Below are positions 8,901-17,146 of a stretch of DNA of 64,000 bases, piece after piece (the first letter of the stretch is position 1; each line of letters opens with the position of its first letter). The stretch is from JBCCAG01 sp050331115 (GTDB lineage: Bacteria; Cyanobacteriota; Cyanobacteriia; CAKZMO01), in contig JBHJHD010000085.1 of the NCBI GenBank assembly GCA_050331115.1, positions 1 through 64,000 of the forward strand. The letters run 5' to 3'. A program made the position numbers and the translations under genes. Below the pieces are notes generated by a model, which was not told the origin of the DNA, ran no database searches, and saw only the letters and a program-made list of their open reading frames with translations.

Positions 8901-10545
8901 GCCCCTCAAACACCTGAGAGGCGCGGTTGTGCAGCGTGCCGTGAATGCCCCCCAAGGCCGTGTAGGCCGACTGAGTGAGGGTATTTTGCTGGCGCTGCTG
9001 CCAGAGCTGCCTCAGCGCGTACTGAAGCAGCGGCAGCTCTCCCGGTGCGCCCACCACGTCGAACAAAATGGCGTAAATCAGGTGGGGCTCGCACTGGAGG
9101 CTCACCTTTTGGGCCGGCTTGAGAATCGCCGCTTTGAGCTGCTCGTAGTTGAGAGGGAGTACCCTCAGGAGCCCCGGCGTCATCGCCGCCGCCAGCGCTG
9201 AGTTTTGAAGGCAGTGGCTCAAGAAGTCGGCCCGCAGCCCGATGACGACCCGGAAGCAGTCGTAGGCGTCGCGCAGCGCATAGAGTAGGGCGTCGATCAT
9301 CTGCCGTCGCTCGGCCTGGGCACGGGCGCTTTGGCATAGGGTAAACAGCTCCTCAAACTGATCGATTACCAGCACAAAGCGCGGGCGCGGTCCTAGGCCG
9401 CTGGCGCTCTCTCGCAGTAGGTTGCCCCGCAGCAGCTGGGTGAGCCCCGGCCCCCCGTCTTGAAGAAACTGCTCGGCCCGCCGCAGCTGCTCGGCCCGCT
9501 CTAGGCCAGCGCTGTCGGGGTCAATGAAGGCAGCGGCGAGCTGCTTCAGAGGGCGATCGCCGGGCACCATGAGCCGGACGCGCCAGCGATCGCTTTGGGG
9601 GAACGCCTGCCCCCGCTTCATTTGGGCTATGAGGCCAGCCCGCAAGAGGGATGACTTGCCGCTGCCCGACGGCCCCACCAGCGTCACCAGCGGTCGGGTC
9701 ACCATCTCATCGATCAGGGCGCGAGCCAGCTTTTCCCGCCCAAAAAAGTAGTCGGCGTGACAGACGTCAAACGGGGCAAGGCCGGGGTAGGGGCAGCAGT
9801 CTTCTACCGGGCGGCGGTGTCGCTGCTCGCCGCTAGCGGTGAGCAGAATCTCCCCCCCAGAATTTTCGAACAGCGGCTGCTGCGTCTGACCGCGAAGCGC
9901 GCGGCTCACCCCGCTGGTAAGGGAGTAGTTAGTGACCCGGCCCGCGGCGTGACAGCGGGGGTCGAGCGTCTCCAAGATAGCCTGGGTAAGAACGCTGTGG
10001 TCGCTGGTGAGCGACTCGTAGGCGGCCTCGTACTCGCGGCAGGCCACCATAAACATGCGGTCGGTGCCGGGGCGAGCGCCGGGATCTGCCTCTGAAAAGG
10101 TGAGCAGCTCGCCGCTGTGGCAGCAGTCGAGGATGACAATGCGCTGACACACCGGACTCTCCTGCAGCAGCCGCCGCAGCCAGAAGAGAGACAGCCCCGC
10201 TGCCCCAGCCTCAGGCTGCGACTCCGACAGAGCCAGGTAGCCCTCCCGAATGCCAGCGTCGCGCTGGATGCCGTGGCCAGAGAAATAGAATAATGCCGTT
10301 TGGGGAATGTTAGCGCCGCTGGGCTTGAAGAGCCGAATCAAAGCCGCCTCAAGCTCCGGCAAGGTCACAGGCGATCGCCGCCCGACGGTAGTTCTTCCCT
10401 CGCGGACCGCCTCAGGAAGACGCTGAACGCGAAAGTCGCCGTACTGTTCCAAAAGGGCGGCGATCGCGGTCGCGTCATTGGCCGATGTCTTCAATTTCGG
10501 CAAATATTGATAGGTATTGATGCCAACCGTTAGAGCGTCTTTCAT
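5971..10545 (-). CDS. Orthocaspase-nSTAND ATPase-WD40 protein
   Basis: 1524 residues from ATG 10545 (MKDALTVGINTYQYLP), where caspase-like domains normally begin; the frame stays open upstream to 10692 but that stretch has no domain. Order: C14 caspase-like peptidase (residues ~1-240) with the dyad His91 (FYFSGHG) and Cys142 (ILDCCHSG); then the nSTAND1 module starting PYPGLAPF...FFGRE, Walker A VGPSGSGKSS and Walker B FVLVIDQFEELF; a helical region; one transmembrane segment (LPCILTVALLAGFSQYY); and a C-terminal WD40 propeller region with repeats such as VHLWDVEQNRR and VALWQTTADG. Such proteins are thought to act as NLR-like sensors or stress proteases in bacteria. The Arg/Lys specificity of orthocaspases is family knowledge; the trigger here is unknown. 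It is transcribed alone, with a ~740-bp spacer before hflX. Confidence 0.9.
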   Translation of the reverse strand: MKDALTVGINTYQYLPKLKTSANDATAIAALLEQYGDFRVQRLPEAVREGRTTVGRRSPVTLPELEAALIRLFKPSGANIPQTALFYFSGHGIQRDAGIREGYLALSESQPEAGAAGLSLFWLRRLLQESPVCQRIVILDCCHSGELLTFSEADPGARPGTDRMFMVACREYEAAYESLTSDHSVLTQAILETLDPRCHAAGRVTNYSLTSGVSRALRGQTQQPLFENSGGEILLTASGEQRHRRPVEDCCPYPGLAPFDVCHADYFFGREKLARALIDEMVTRPLVTLVGPSGSGKSSLLRAGLIAQMKRGQAFPQSDRWRVRLMVPGDRPLKQLAAAFIDPDSAGLERAEQLRRAEQFLQDGGPGLTQLLRGNLLRESASGLGPRPRFVLVIDQFEELFTLCQSARAQAERRQMIDALLYALRDAYDCFRVVIGLRADFLSHCLQNSALAAAMTPGLLRVLPLNYEQLKAAILKPAQKVSLQCEPHLIYAILFDVVGAPGELPLLQYALRQLWQQRQQNTLTQSAYTALGGIHGTLHNRASQVFEGLSPAHQAIAKSIFLALTQLGDGTEDTRRRVLKSYLLQLAHDPQAIEETLEILVGEKLVVTSHQDLGSRDCEALGEAGQLSESLNVQALGGAVDDQIGWNWDDHELGDRKIGDRETVDIVHEALIRRWSLLQGWLNENRDSLRRQRSLEQGATAWNRAGQPDHPEYLLQGSRLMDAEEFLCQPGCTSSRVVKQYVALSRAASQRSHWERRRLQLALPCILTVALLAGFSQYYSTTKGRLLQTAQLQQSQSREQAAIAQAMLDDPDGDPMTALLIGKMALTHAPTSAAQTSVRQALTQLPVQTLTLGSGPITQIAADGGHLAIASADDTIRLWRLHGAVPLHLSTPDHILLATGSQASPDSKAVSHLVVSQDGTAIAAATEAVTGTTLVRIWSTATGTLLHEREISVSIAALALSPTGRRVAAATAADLLVWRPQDQNQSQDIEATPGEPLTAVRALHFESDADLLVLNSRTLHRWRLDPEPVAQEPQPLEDTPNDTSSPADIDMDIDTASFSTDGSELAIQFNAEGQPIEVWQTATGAVKARATNLSGSTMAEKPCREQSPPILDQSHRYRAAATVQAMQYYLCVKSLARAQAFAFKLDDAPTAIAFSEQSNYVLTGDVSGEVRIWSLGAGELPTIAAPEPVRWIRFEHQPGHFARQGLAKVAKLVRSAPLTQLIGITDTGEVGYGITALGLTAQPAQSPGVQSPEAPALEAQPLTSTGLSADDLAPLPEQAPEEARSRASDQAIASVPVAWSSDGSQKLIAQGTTVQHRVSGQDVQLSHDSKVISAYFSRDGGWIVVTEADRVTLWDAATHQMVRQVAHEADGELAVAHADAEQKRLIVGDNTGTVHLWDVEQNRRLAHFQAHTAAISALALDNDGRLASADRTGAVALWQTTADGERIANRLALPETDEALVQIAFSPSGDYLALLDQSGQIHLRVGHPEQLVQISRARTMRSLTVRECQQHLAQSVDCREFSEG

Positions 10546-11287
10546 TGCTTGCGTGATCCTACAGGCGACGTGAGTGGCAAAGCCTGCGAGGCCCGTGGGG
10601 ACGGAGCTCGCGAAGAAAACCAGGGCTAGATTATGAACCGCAAGACGATAGATCAGGCGGCTATTCTGAAGGCCCACCTCAGATATGAGCAACTTAGCTC
10701 GATGCGAACGACTGAGTAATGAGATGTGCCAAATACAACGGACTTAAGGCTCAACGACATAAGTCAAAGTTGAGGTATCAAATAGGAGCTGAAACGACAA
10801 GCTGCTCATCGAGCGCGGTAAAAACCGATCTCCAAAAAAGTCAGCTTCTATTTCAGATAAGCGTGAATTTTACTGCGTCAAACCGCGTGTTTATTCAGCT
10901 GACCTTTTCCTTATGTTTAGACCATATCCAAGCGGTTAGAGGTTTGCAAAGGGGGTGAAACCCAACTTAGGACTCACCCACCGCAGATAGAGATTGACAA
11001 TCAAATGAAACATCTAAGGGAATAAGCGGAATCTTTTAGGTGAAATAATCCGATATCAGTAGAAACTGGGTTGTGCTATGGCATAAACGGCAAATTTCAG
11101 GCCTATTCTGAGTCGTACTGCGTCTGTAATGTTACATAGAGAACACAACGCCATACAATTAAGAAAAATAATTTAAATAAAATACTTGAGTTAAGTTGGC
11201 TGGAGCCAAAAGCATGAGGAAGTAAGGTGCCAGCGCCCGAACCCCGTTGACGACCGCGCAATCCAGCTAAAATAGAAGGCGTTGCAT
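10546..11287. other. 740-bp spacer between the divergent caspase gene and hflX
   Basis: I see no convincing gene. An open frame of 79 codons at 10719-10958 has no recognisable domain and unlikely composition. One imperfect inverted repeat occurs: ATAGGAGCTGA at 10782-10792 and TCAGCTTCTAT at 10841-10851, with a ~48-base loop. The region is AT-richer than its neighbours and must hold both divergent promoters. Confidence 0.5.
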
Positions 11288-13021
11288 TTGTCGGTCGCCT
11301 GCGTCGACCCATCGCCTATCGAAACGATTTATGGACAGGTCCAAGGCCTAAAGCCCAGCCAGCTCAAACAGCTCCGGCGGCTCTACCATCAGCGACTGCC
11401 CCGCGATCGCGTCACAACGCCCGAGTTTGCCCAGCGCCTCGCCGCCGCTAGCCAGAGCATCGATCAGCCCCTTTGCGCCTACGTCGATCGGCGGGGGCAC
11501 GTCACTAGAGTGGGGGTCGGCTCGCCTCGCCAGACCCAAATTCCACCCATAGAGCTGCCGCGCTACGGCGCAGAGCGATTGTGCGGTCTCCGCTGCCTGG
11601 CCACCCAGCTTAGCCCCGACCCGCCTACCGACGCCACGCTAACGGCGATGGCCATTCAGCGACTCGACGCCCTGGCCATTCTCACCCTCTCGGGCCAGGG
11701 TTTCCAGCGCCGGGGCGGGGGCGGCGCCGGCTATGTCGACGGCGGCTATCTTGCCCATCTGGTGCCCCAGGAGCGCTGGACGGTGTCGCCCCCCACGACG
11801 CTGGACGACATCGCCAATCAAGACTTTATTGATTTGGTTGAGGGTCTAGAAGAAGAGTTTCGCCGCGAGTTCGTAGCCCAGCAGGTAGACACCGACCACG
11901 ACCGGGTCCTGGTGGTGGGGGTCGTCACTAAGGGGCTGACGCAGCGGGAGTTTAGCGATCGCCTGGCGGAGGTGGGTCGCTTGGTGAATACGGCGGGGGG
12001 TGACGTGATTGAAACCCTATCTCAAAAGCGATCGCACCTGCACCCGCAGACCGTAGTGGGGGAAGGTAAGGTGCAGGAAATTGCCCTAGCGGCCCAAACT
12101 ACAGGGGCAAATTTAGTGGTGTTTGCCCAGGACCTCTCCCCTGCCCAGGTGCGCAACCTGGAGTCGCGCATCGGCCTGCGCGTGGTAGACCGCACCGAGG
12201 TAATTCTGGATATCTTCGCCCAAAGGGCCCAGACCGGAGCCGGAAAGCTGCAGGTGGAGCTGGCCCAGCTGGAGTATCTGATGCCGCGCCTCATCGGTCG
12301 GGGACGGGCGATGTCGCGGCTAGGGGGCGGTATTGGCACCCGAGGCCCTGGTGAAACCAAGCTGGAGACCGAGCGCCGCACCATTCAGCGTCGCATCTCC
12401 CGGCTGCAAAAAGACGTCAACCAGCTTCAGGCCCATCGAGGGCGGCTGCGGCAGCAGCGCCAAAACCAAGAGGTGACCTCGGTGGCGGTGGTGGGCTACA
12501 CCAACGCGGGAAAGTCGACGCTGCTCAACGCCCTGACCAACGCCCAGGTCTACACGGCAGACCAGCTGTTCGCCACGCTGGACCCGACGACGCGGCGGCT
12601 GAGCGTGCCCCATGCAGAGACCAGCGACCTCGTACCGCTGGTGCTCACCGATACGGTGGGCTTTATCCACGAGCTACCCCCCTCGCTCATGGACGCCTTT
12701 CGCGCCACCCTGGAGGAGGTGACGGAGGCAGACGTGCTGCTGCATGTGGTCGATCTCTCCCACCCGGCGTGGCAAAGCCAGATTCACGCGGTGGAGTCCA
12801 TTTTGGGGGACCTAGAGCTGACGCCGGGGCTGAACCTGCTGGTCTTCAATAAGCTGGACCAGGTGGACAGCGAGGTGCTAGAGACCGCTAAGACGCTCTA
12901 CCCCGAGGCCGTGTTTGTGTCGGCCCGCGATCGCTTGGGTCTAGAAACGCTGCGGCAGCGGTTGGGGAAGCTGGTGACGGAGGCGTCGGGGGTGGATTTG
13001 ATTTTACCTGCGGTAGATTGA
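11288..13021 (+). CDS. hflX: GTPase HflX
   Basis: About 577 residues. HflX binds the 50S subunit and splits stalled or stressed ribosomes. The N-terminal HflX domain has RGPGETKLETERR at about residues 355-370. It is followed by a G domain with P-loop VVGYTNAGKST, G3 DTVGF and G4 NKLD. The ~190-residue N-terminal extension is typical of cyanobacterial HflX. The start is uncertain, as no ATG precedes the conserved ETIYG. TTG 11288 has AGAAGG 8 bases upstream and is preferred; TTG 11282 is also open but too close to that ribosome-binding site. The VOC-family gene follows 5 bp downstream and is probably cotranscribed. Confidence 0.93.
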   Translation: MSVACVDPSPIETIYGQVQGLKPSQLKQLRRLYHQRLPRDRVTTPEFAQRLAAASQSIDQPLCAYVDRRGHVTRVGVGSPRQTQIPPIELPRYGAERLCGLRCLATQLSPDPPTDATLTAMAIQRLDALAILTLSGQGFQRRGGGGAGYVDGGYLAHLVPQERWTVSPPTTLDDIANQDFIDLVEGLEEEFRREFVAQQVDTDHDRVLVVGVVTKGLTQREFSDRLAEVGRLVNTAGGDVIETLSQKRSHLHPQTVVGEGKVQEIALAAQTTGANLVVFAQDLSPAQVRNLESRIGLRVVDRTEVILDIFAQRAQTGAGKLQVELAQLEYLMPRLIGRGRAMSRLGGGIGTRGPGETKLETERRTIQRRISRLQKDVNQLQAHRGRLRQQRQNQEVTSVAVVGYTNAGKSTLLNALTNAQVYTADQLFATLDPTTRRLSVPHAETSDLVPLVLTDTVGFIHELPPSLMDAFRATLEEVTEADVLLHVVDLSHPAWQSQIHAVESILGDLELTPGLNLLVFNKLDQVDSEVLETAKTLYPEAVFVSARDRLGLETLRQRLGKLVTEASGVDLILPAVD

Positions 13022-13026
13022 TTTAA

Positions 13027-13410
13027 ATGAAGATTGATAGCCTCGATCACTTGGTGCTCACCGTTAAGGACATAGACGCCACCGCACGGTTCTACTCAAC
13101 GGTGTTGGGTATGAAAACCGTTACGTTTGCGGCCGGGCGTATGGCGCTCTTATTCGGCATACAGAAGATCAATCTGCATCAATGTGGCAAGGAGTTTGAG
13201 CCAAAGGCGCAACAGCCCACTCCGGGTTCTGCTGACCTATGTTTTCTGACTTCTGTTCCTTTATCTGAGATCGTACCTCACCTTGCCAAATCTGGAGTCC
13301 ACGTCATTGAAGGCCCTGTTCAACGCACTGGAGCCACTGGTCCAATTATTTCGGTCTACTTCCGCGACCCAGACATGAATCTTATCGAGGTTTCAAGTCG
13401 GCTGCCGTGA
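13027..13410 (+). CDS. VOC-family (glyoxalase/bleomycin-resistance fold) protein
   Basis: 127 residues, one full VOC module: beta-alpha-beta start SLDHLVLTVKDIDATARFY, a middle INLHQCG and a metal-ligand end DPDMNLIEVSS. His8, a His in the INLHQ strand and the Glu of NLIEVS sit where metal ligands lie in this superfamily. It resembles virulence/FosX-like glyoxalase proteins, but the substrate cannot be read from sequence. It starts 5 bp after hflX. Confidence 0.85.
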   Translation: MKIDSLDHLVLTVKDIDATARFYSTVLGMKTVTFAAGRMALLFGIQKINLHQCGKEFEPKAQQPTPGSADLCFLTSVPLSEIVPHLAKSGVHVIEGPVQRTGATGPIISVYFRDPDMNLIEVSSRLP

Positions 13411-13504
13411 GCGCAGAGCGTTACAGGGCGTTTGACGCCGCGATTAGGATGGACCGCCAGCAGCAGCCAATTGAGACATTGAGGTAATTTTGGGTAAAAG
13501 TGAG

Positions 13505-13777
13505 ATGAACAGTATCGCCCGCTTATTCACCCTGCTAGCCGTAACATCGTGTGGATGCGTCTTAGCATCAGATTCTATGGCAAACGAAAATAATCAGGAC
13601 CCATGGGTAATTAGAACTGATTTTTCAAACGAGGTTGAATGGGAGACTGTGCGCGAGCTGATTGCTGCTCCACAGATGTATGGTGATCAAAAGTTCTATG
13701 CGTATGTCCGATACGTCAGCGACGAAAAATTCGCTGGAGCGCAACCTGAGAACCTCGTTTGCTCTGAGCAAACTTAG
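13505..13777 (+). CDS. Truncated DUF6924-type lipoprotein
   Basis: 90 residues from ATG 13505; a TTG at 13490 is also open. The N-terminus is a lipoprotein signal: MNSIARLFTLLAVTSC, with the lipobox VTSC. After it, WVIRTDFSNEVEWETVRELI and FYAYVRYVSDEKFAG resemble the DUF6924 domain, which is common in actinobacteria and scattered elsewhere. The domain normally continues for another 40-60 residues, but here translation stops at 13777. A C-terminal truncation is therefore likely, and the gene may be decaying. Codon use looks AT-richer than its neighbours, a sign of transfer. Confidence 0.55.
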   Translation: MNSIARLFTLLAVTSCGCVLASDSMANENNQDPWVIRTDFSNEVEWETVRELIAAPQMYGDQKFYAYVRYVSDEKFAGAQPENLVCSEQT

Positions 13778-13792
13778 GCCAACAACAAAAAA

Positions 13793-13833
13793 CAGACCGT
13801 CCTTATAAATTCACGAATTTAAAGGACGGTCTG
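13793..13833 (-). terminator. Long hairpin terminator between convergent genes
   Basis: CAGACCGTCCTT and AAGGACGGTCTG pair perfectly. Inside them TAAATTC and GAATTTA extend the stem past a single bulged A. On the minus strand the hairpin is followed by TTTTTTGTTGTT, so it is a good intrinsic terminator for the leftward beta-helix gene. On the plus strand it lacks a U-tract but may still stop the DUF6924 transcript. Confidence 0.85.
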
Positions 13834-13880
13834 GCTATGGGGGTGCGATCGCATCCCCGCTAATTCACAGGCAGTCGCTG

Positions 13881-15794
13881 TTAGGCAATCGTATTGCCGC
13901 TACCATTATCGACAACATCGACGCTCAGACCACCCAGGTCGAGAACGTTATTGTCACCGTTGATGACGATAGCGCCGCTACCGTTACCCTCAAAGCCGCT
14001 GCTGCCACCGAGCGTAATCTGGTTGCTGTCACCTGAGATATCTATACCCCACTCACCGTTATCAGCGATGATGACATCCATCATCTCAAGAGTGTTGCCG
14101 TTGCCTAGAATTTCGACACCGTCCTCATCGTTCATAAGGAAAGCCGTCTCACTCACGGTGATGCTATTGTCTTCACCGGTTAAATCGATTGACAGACCGC
14201 TAGACCCATTGGATAGCAGGAAGCTGTCCTCAATTGTGACTTGGTTTTCGTCACCATCAATTTCAAAGCCCTGCTCGGTGTTATCAAACGACTCAACATC
14301 CATCCATCTGATGGTATTGTCACGACCAAAGACATCGAAGCCGTCGTCGCCATTACCTCGGAAACCGCTCTCCGTTACCTCTACAGTGTTACCAGTTCCC
14401 CTAAAGTCGATATCAAAGCCATCGTCACCGTTATCTCCGAAGATACTTCTGCCTTGAATAAAGACCTGATTATCGCGACCGTCAATCTCAAAGCCTTCTT
14501 CAACATTACCGTCAGAAGAGATATTATCTAGGGTCACGACGGTATTCGACCCCTCAATGTCGATGCCATCATCGCCGTTGGCACGGAAGGAGCTAGCGGT
14601 GAGAGTATACTCGTTGCCAACAGCCGTGATGTCGTCGCCGAAGCCGTCACCGCCGTTGTTAGCAAAGAGGCTAGCGAACGCAGTCAACGTGTTGAAGCTG
14701 CCATCAAACTCGGCACCGTCTTCAGCGTTTCCTGTTGAGGATGCGCTGGAGAGTTCGAAGACATTCTCGTTACCAAAAACGTCAATGCCGTCATCCGAGT
14801 TACCGAAAAACGCGGAGTCGTCAATGGCAAAAGTGTTGCCTAGGCCTGTCCGAGGGATAACCAGGCCATCTACGTTTGATTCAAATTCGCTGAGCGTGAT
14901 AGCAACTTCGTTGCCATCGCCATCGACTTCAAGCCCCCCCTCTTCATTGAAAGCAAGTTCCGTGCGAAATAGCGTCAGAAAACTATCTGTGGCAAATAGG
15001 TCGATCCCGTCGTTTGCGTTGCTGTTAAATTGGGATTCTTCTACAGATACGCTAACGCCGGTCAGGTCACCGCCGATATCAAGACCATCATCAGCGTTGT
15101 TGTCGGCAGCGACTTCAACAAGCGTGACATCTCCGGTTACAGAGAAACCATCTCCATCTGTACCGCTAAAAGATTCACCCTCAATTGCCGAAGGATCTTC
15201 ACCAGCAGGCGGCTCTGTGGTGGGTTCCTCTGCTTCTACTGGATCGCCATCGCCAGGAGAACCTACCGCAGCTGTAGATTCATCGTTTTCTGTCAAAGTT
15301 GCGACGGCTCCGTTCTCTCCGGCTACGCTAAACGCGCCCAGCGTCACGTCCCAAGACTGACCACTGAAGTTGTTTGCGTTTGGATAGGCTTCAAACTCGA
15401 ACGGCATATCTCCGGCAGATGGTATCCCAAGAAACAGACTAGCGCCGTCGCCGCCTTGGCTTAAGCCAGAACTGTTCGCCGCCGAACCAATTTCAAGGTT
15501 GGTCAAGTCAACTACCGGGCTCCAGACAGAACGAAAGCCTTCAATGGCCGCGTCAACATCTTGAAGATCTACCAATGCGATAGCGGACTCATTAGGTCCA
15601 ATCTGGTCGATGCCTGAAATCAACACAGCATCGGCGGGGTCTTGAGACTCATCGTCGTAGTACAAATCTGGGTCGGTGCCAGAAACCCAAGCAGCGTCAC
15701 CGGTATTCGTAATCTCGATCCAGTCTACAGTCAGATTTTCACCTGGCTCATTACCAGGCCAAAGCTCAGTGATTTGAAGGTTAGATTCTTCCAC
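13881..15794 (-). CDS. Lamin-tail-domain plus acidic parallel beta-helix protein
   Basis: 637 residues, extremely rich in Asp, Asn, Gly and Ser. Residues ~1-165 are a lamin-tail-like domain as seen in cyanobacterial exoproteins (LQITELWPGNE, DWIEITNTGDAAWV, DPDLYYDDES). A Glu/Pro/Thr linker follows at ~170-210. Residues ~215-637 are some 16-18 degenerate rungs of about 23 residues of the type N-x-DDGID-x-F-G-x-x-N-x-V/T, the pattern of right-handed beta-helices with stacked Asn/Asp turns. No signal peptide is visible, so export would have to use another route, or the protein is cytosolic. A surface, calcium-binding or matrix role is inference. Transcribed alone, ending at the hairpin terminator; no close homologue recognised. 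Confidence 0.75.
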   Translation of the reverse strand: MEESNLQITELWPGNEPGENLTVDWIEITNTGDAAWVSGTDPDLYYDDESQDPADAVLISGIDQIGPNESAIALVDLQDVDAAIEGFRSVWSPVVDLTNLEIGSAANSSGLSQGGDGASLFLGIPSAGDMPFEFEAYPNANNFSGQSWDVTLGAFSVAGENGAVATLTENDESTAAVGSPGDGDPVEAEEPTTEPPAGEDPSAIEGESFSGTDGDGFSVTGDVTLVEVAADNNADDGLDIGGDLTGVSVSVEESQFNSNANDGIDLFATDSFLTLFRTELAFNEEGGLEVDGDGNEVAITLSEFESNVDGLVIPRTGLGNTFAIDDSAFFGNSDDGIDVFGNENVFELSSASSTGNAEDGAEFDGSFNTLTAFASLFANNGGDGFGDDITAVGNEYTLTASSFRANGDDGIDIEGSNTVVTLDNISSDGNVEEGFEIDGRDNQVFIQGRSIFGDNGDDGFDIDFRGTGNTVEVTESGFRGNGDDGFDVFGRDNTIRWMDVESFDNTEQGFEIDGDENQVTIEDSFLLSNGSSGLSIDLTGEDNSITVSETAFLMNDEDGVEILGNGNTLEMMDVIIADNGEWGIDISGDSNQITLGGSSGFEGNGSGAIVINGDNNVLDLGGLSVDVVDNGSGNTIA

Positions 15795-16329
15795 GATACT
15801 CCCAATGAATTATTAAGATGTCAGTAGCTGTAAAGACAATTTTTTTCACGGCCACAGCAATCAAAACAGCAAATCCCTAAGAGCAAGACAGCCATTGAGT
15901 AATCTCAAGATTCATTACGCCTACTCTATTGAATAGGACATCGCCCTTGACTCAAAGTCTTATGCTTAATGCGCTAGGACGCGCAAATATACTGATAGAT
16001 CAGAGCATTTGCTAAGCCAAAATAGATGAGGTTCGTATACGCTTCATCCTTCGATTGGCTTGCTATTTCTATTGTTGTAACCTTGAAATAATTTTGTCTA
16101 CGTAGACGTTAACACCAGGGCTATACGTGAATAACATCCTTTTGATATAGAGGGCGCTATTTCAACTGAAGGTCAAGCCCATACTTAAGTACAGCCTGTA
16201 GATCAAGTTACGCATATAGAACTACGTATTGCATATCACAGCGGAGTCTTAACCTTAGGTAGTTCTTTGCGTCATTTAATTTTTTGTTCAAGTTTCGTTC
16301 ACGCAGCCTTAATCTACTAAGTAGTAAGG
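15795..16329. other. AT-rich spacer upstream of the beta-helix gene
   Basis: About 535 bp with no gene seen. It is clearly AT-richer than the surrounding sequence and holds the beta-helix promoter. A short inverted repeat, TGCGC-taggac-GCGCA, occurs near 15970-15985. Confidence 0.5.
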
Positions 16330-16660
16330 TTAAAAATTACTAGTTTTCAGCTTCCGCACGGCGTAGGCCTGGGTATAGATGCCCTGTGCGGCATCTATAC
16401 CCAAAAAGTCGATCAACGCGTCACGCGACTGTTTGCGCAGCTTTCCAGGGTTCTTGGCTCAGTCCTTAGCGATTGCTACCCAGTCAGAAGCCTCGATCAA
16501 GAGATACTCGTTATTGTCCTCCGCCAGGATTTGGGACACCCTGTTAGAAAGCGTGTTGCGCGGGATTCCGACAAAGCGATCCATTCCTCCTAAAGCCAAG
16601 ATCGATAGTAGGCTTCCCTTCCCCCAGGCCATTGAGGTCAATGGCAATAGCTTTCATCTC
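16330..16660 (-). pseudogene. Decayed reading frame, family not identified
   Basis: On the minus strand one frame reads well from about 16600 down to a TAA at 16330, broken only by a TGA at 16461-16459. The text before it (GGMDRFVGIPRNTLSNRV, then LLIEASDWVAIAKD) and after it (AKNPGKLRKQSRDALIDFLG) joins smoothly if the TGA were TGG. The order GIPxNTL / WVAIAKxxAxNPxKLR faintly recalls the C-terminus of SPINDLY/GT41-type glycosyltransferases, but I would not assign it. Upstream the frame is lost. Confidence 0.45.
16370..16403. repeat. Perfect 14-bp inverted repeat inside the decayed frame
   Basis: TGGGTATAGATGCC and GGCATCTATACCCA are perfect arms around ctgtgc. A competing pairing also exists: CCGCAC at 16354-16359 with GTGCGG at 16386-16391. 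No U-tract follows on either strand, so it is not a standard terminator. It falls in the 3' part of the decayed frame. Confidence 0.65.
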
Positions 16661-16691
16661 ACGGCTTTTGTACCGGAGCAAAATGATCTGG

Positions 16692-16976
16692 CTAGAGCGA
16701 AAAGGAGGAGAGGACATTAGCGGTAAGGAGGAGCTGCGCATAGTATACGGGCACTGGAGAATAGAGCGGCACAACACACCGCAGCTCCTGTATGGCCTCG
16801 AACCGTTCCGGACGCTGATTGATGAAGTTGACCAAATTGCGCTGCAAGCGTGAGTGAAACAGTGTCGGCATTGGCTTTTGAACAGCGTACCCTTCTATCC
16901 ATTCCCAAGCCGGCGACCCTTCAATATTTGGCAGCGCCAAAAACTGAGCTAGCGAGGTGATTGTCAAAGATGTCAT
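16692..16976 (-). pseudogene. Uma2-family endonuclease, N-terminal fragment
   Basis: The first ~67 residues (TSLAQFLALPNIEGSPAWEW, QKPMPTLFHSRLQRNLV, then IQELRC) match the start of Uma2 (DUF820) PD-(D/E)XK proteins, abundant in cyanobacteria. After ELRC the family should continue into the catalytic VPDxAVF and IEILSP motifs, but the sequence becomes unrelated and stops at 16692. The core nuclease motifs are absent, so this is a truncated relic about 190 residues normally reduced to 94. Confidence 0.65.
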
Positions 16977-17146
16977 AGCGGCTCCATCCCCGTCTTAGGT
17001 CACGCTGTGTCGCCATCGCTATGCTCAAGCAAACGCCGCCTCAATCCTATTGGAAAGCTCCGCGCCAACCCTCAGTTTTGGAAGCTTATTTGGGGCTCTT
17101 GAGGTAGTCTACAGAGTAGCCCCAAAAAGCGATCGCACCTCCCAAA

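Noticed and set aside
10719..10958. 79-codon open frame in the spacer before hflX
   Set aside because: No ribosome-binding site, no domain and low-complexity Ser/Lys text. Probably chance.
13894..15464. Long Ser/Pro-rich frames on the plus strand opposite the beta-helix gene
   Set aside because: They are mirror images of the Asp/Gly/Asn repeat codons of the leftward gene, not genes.
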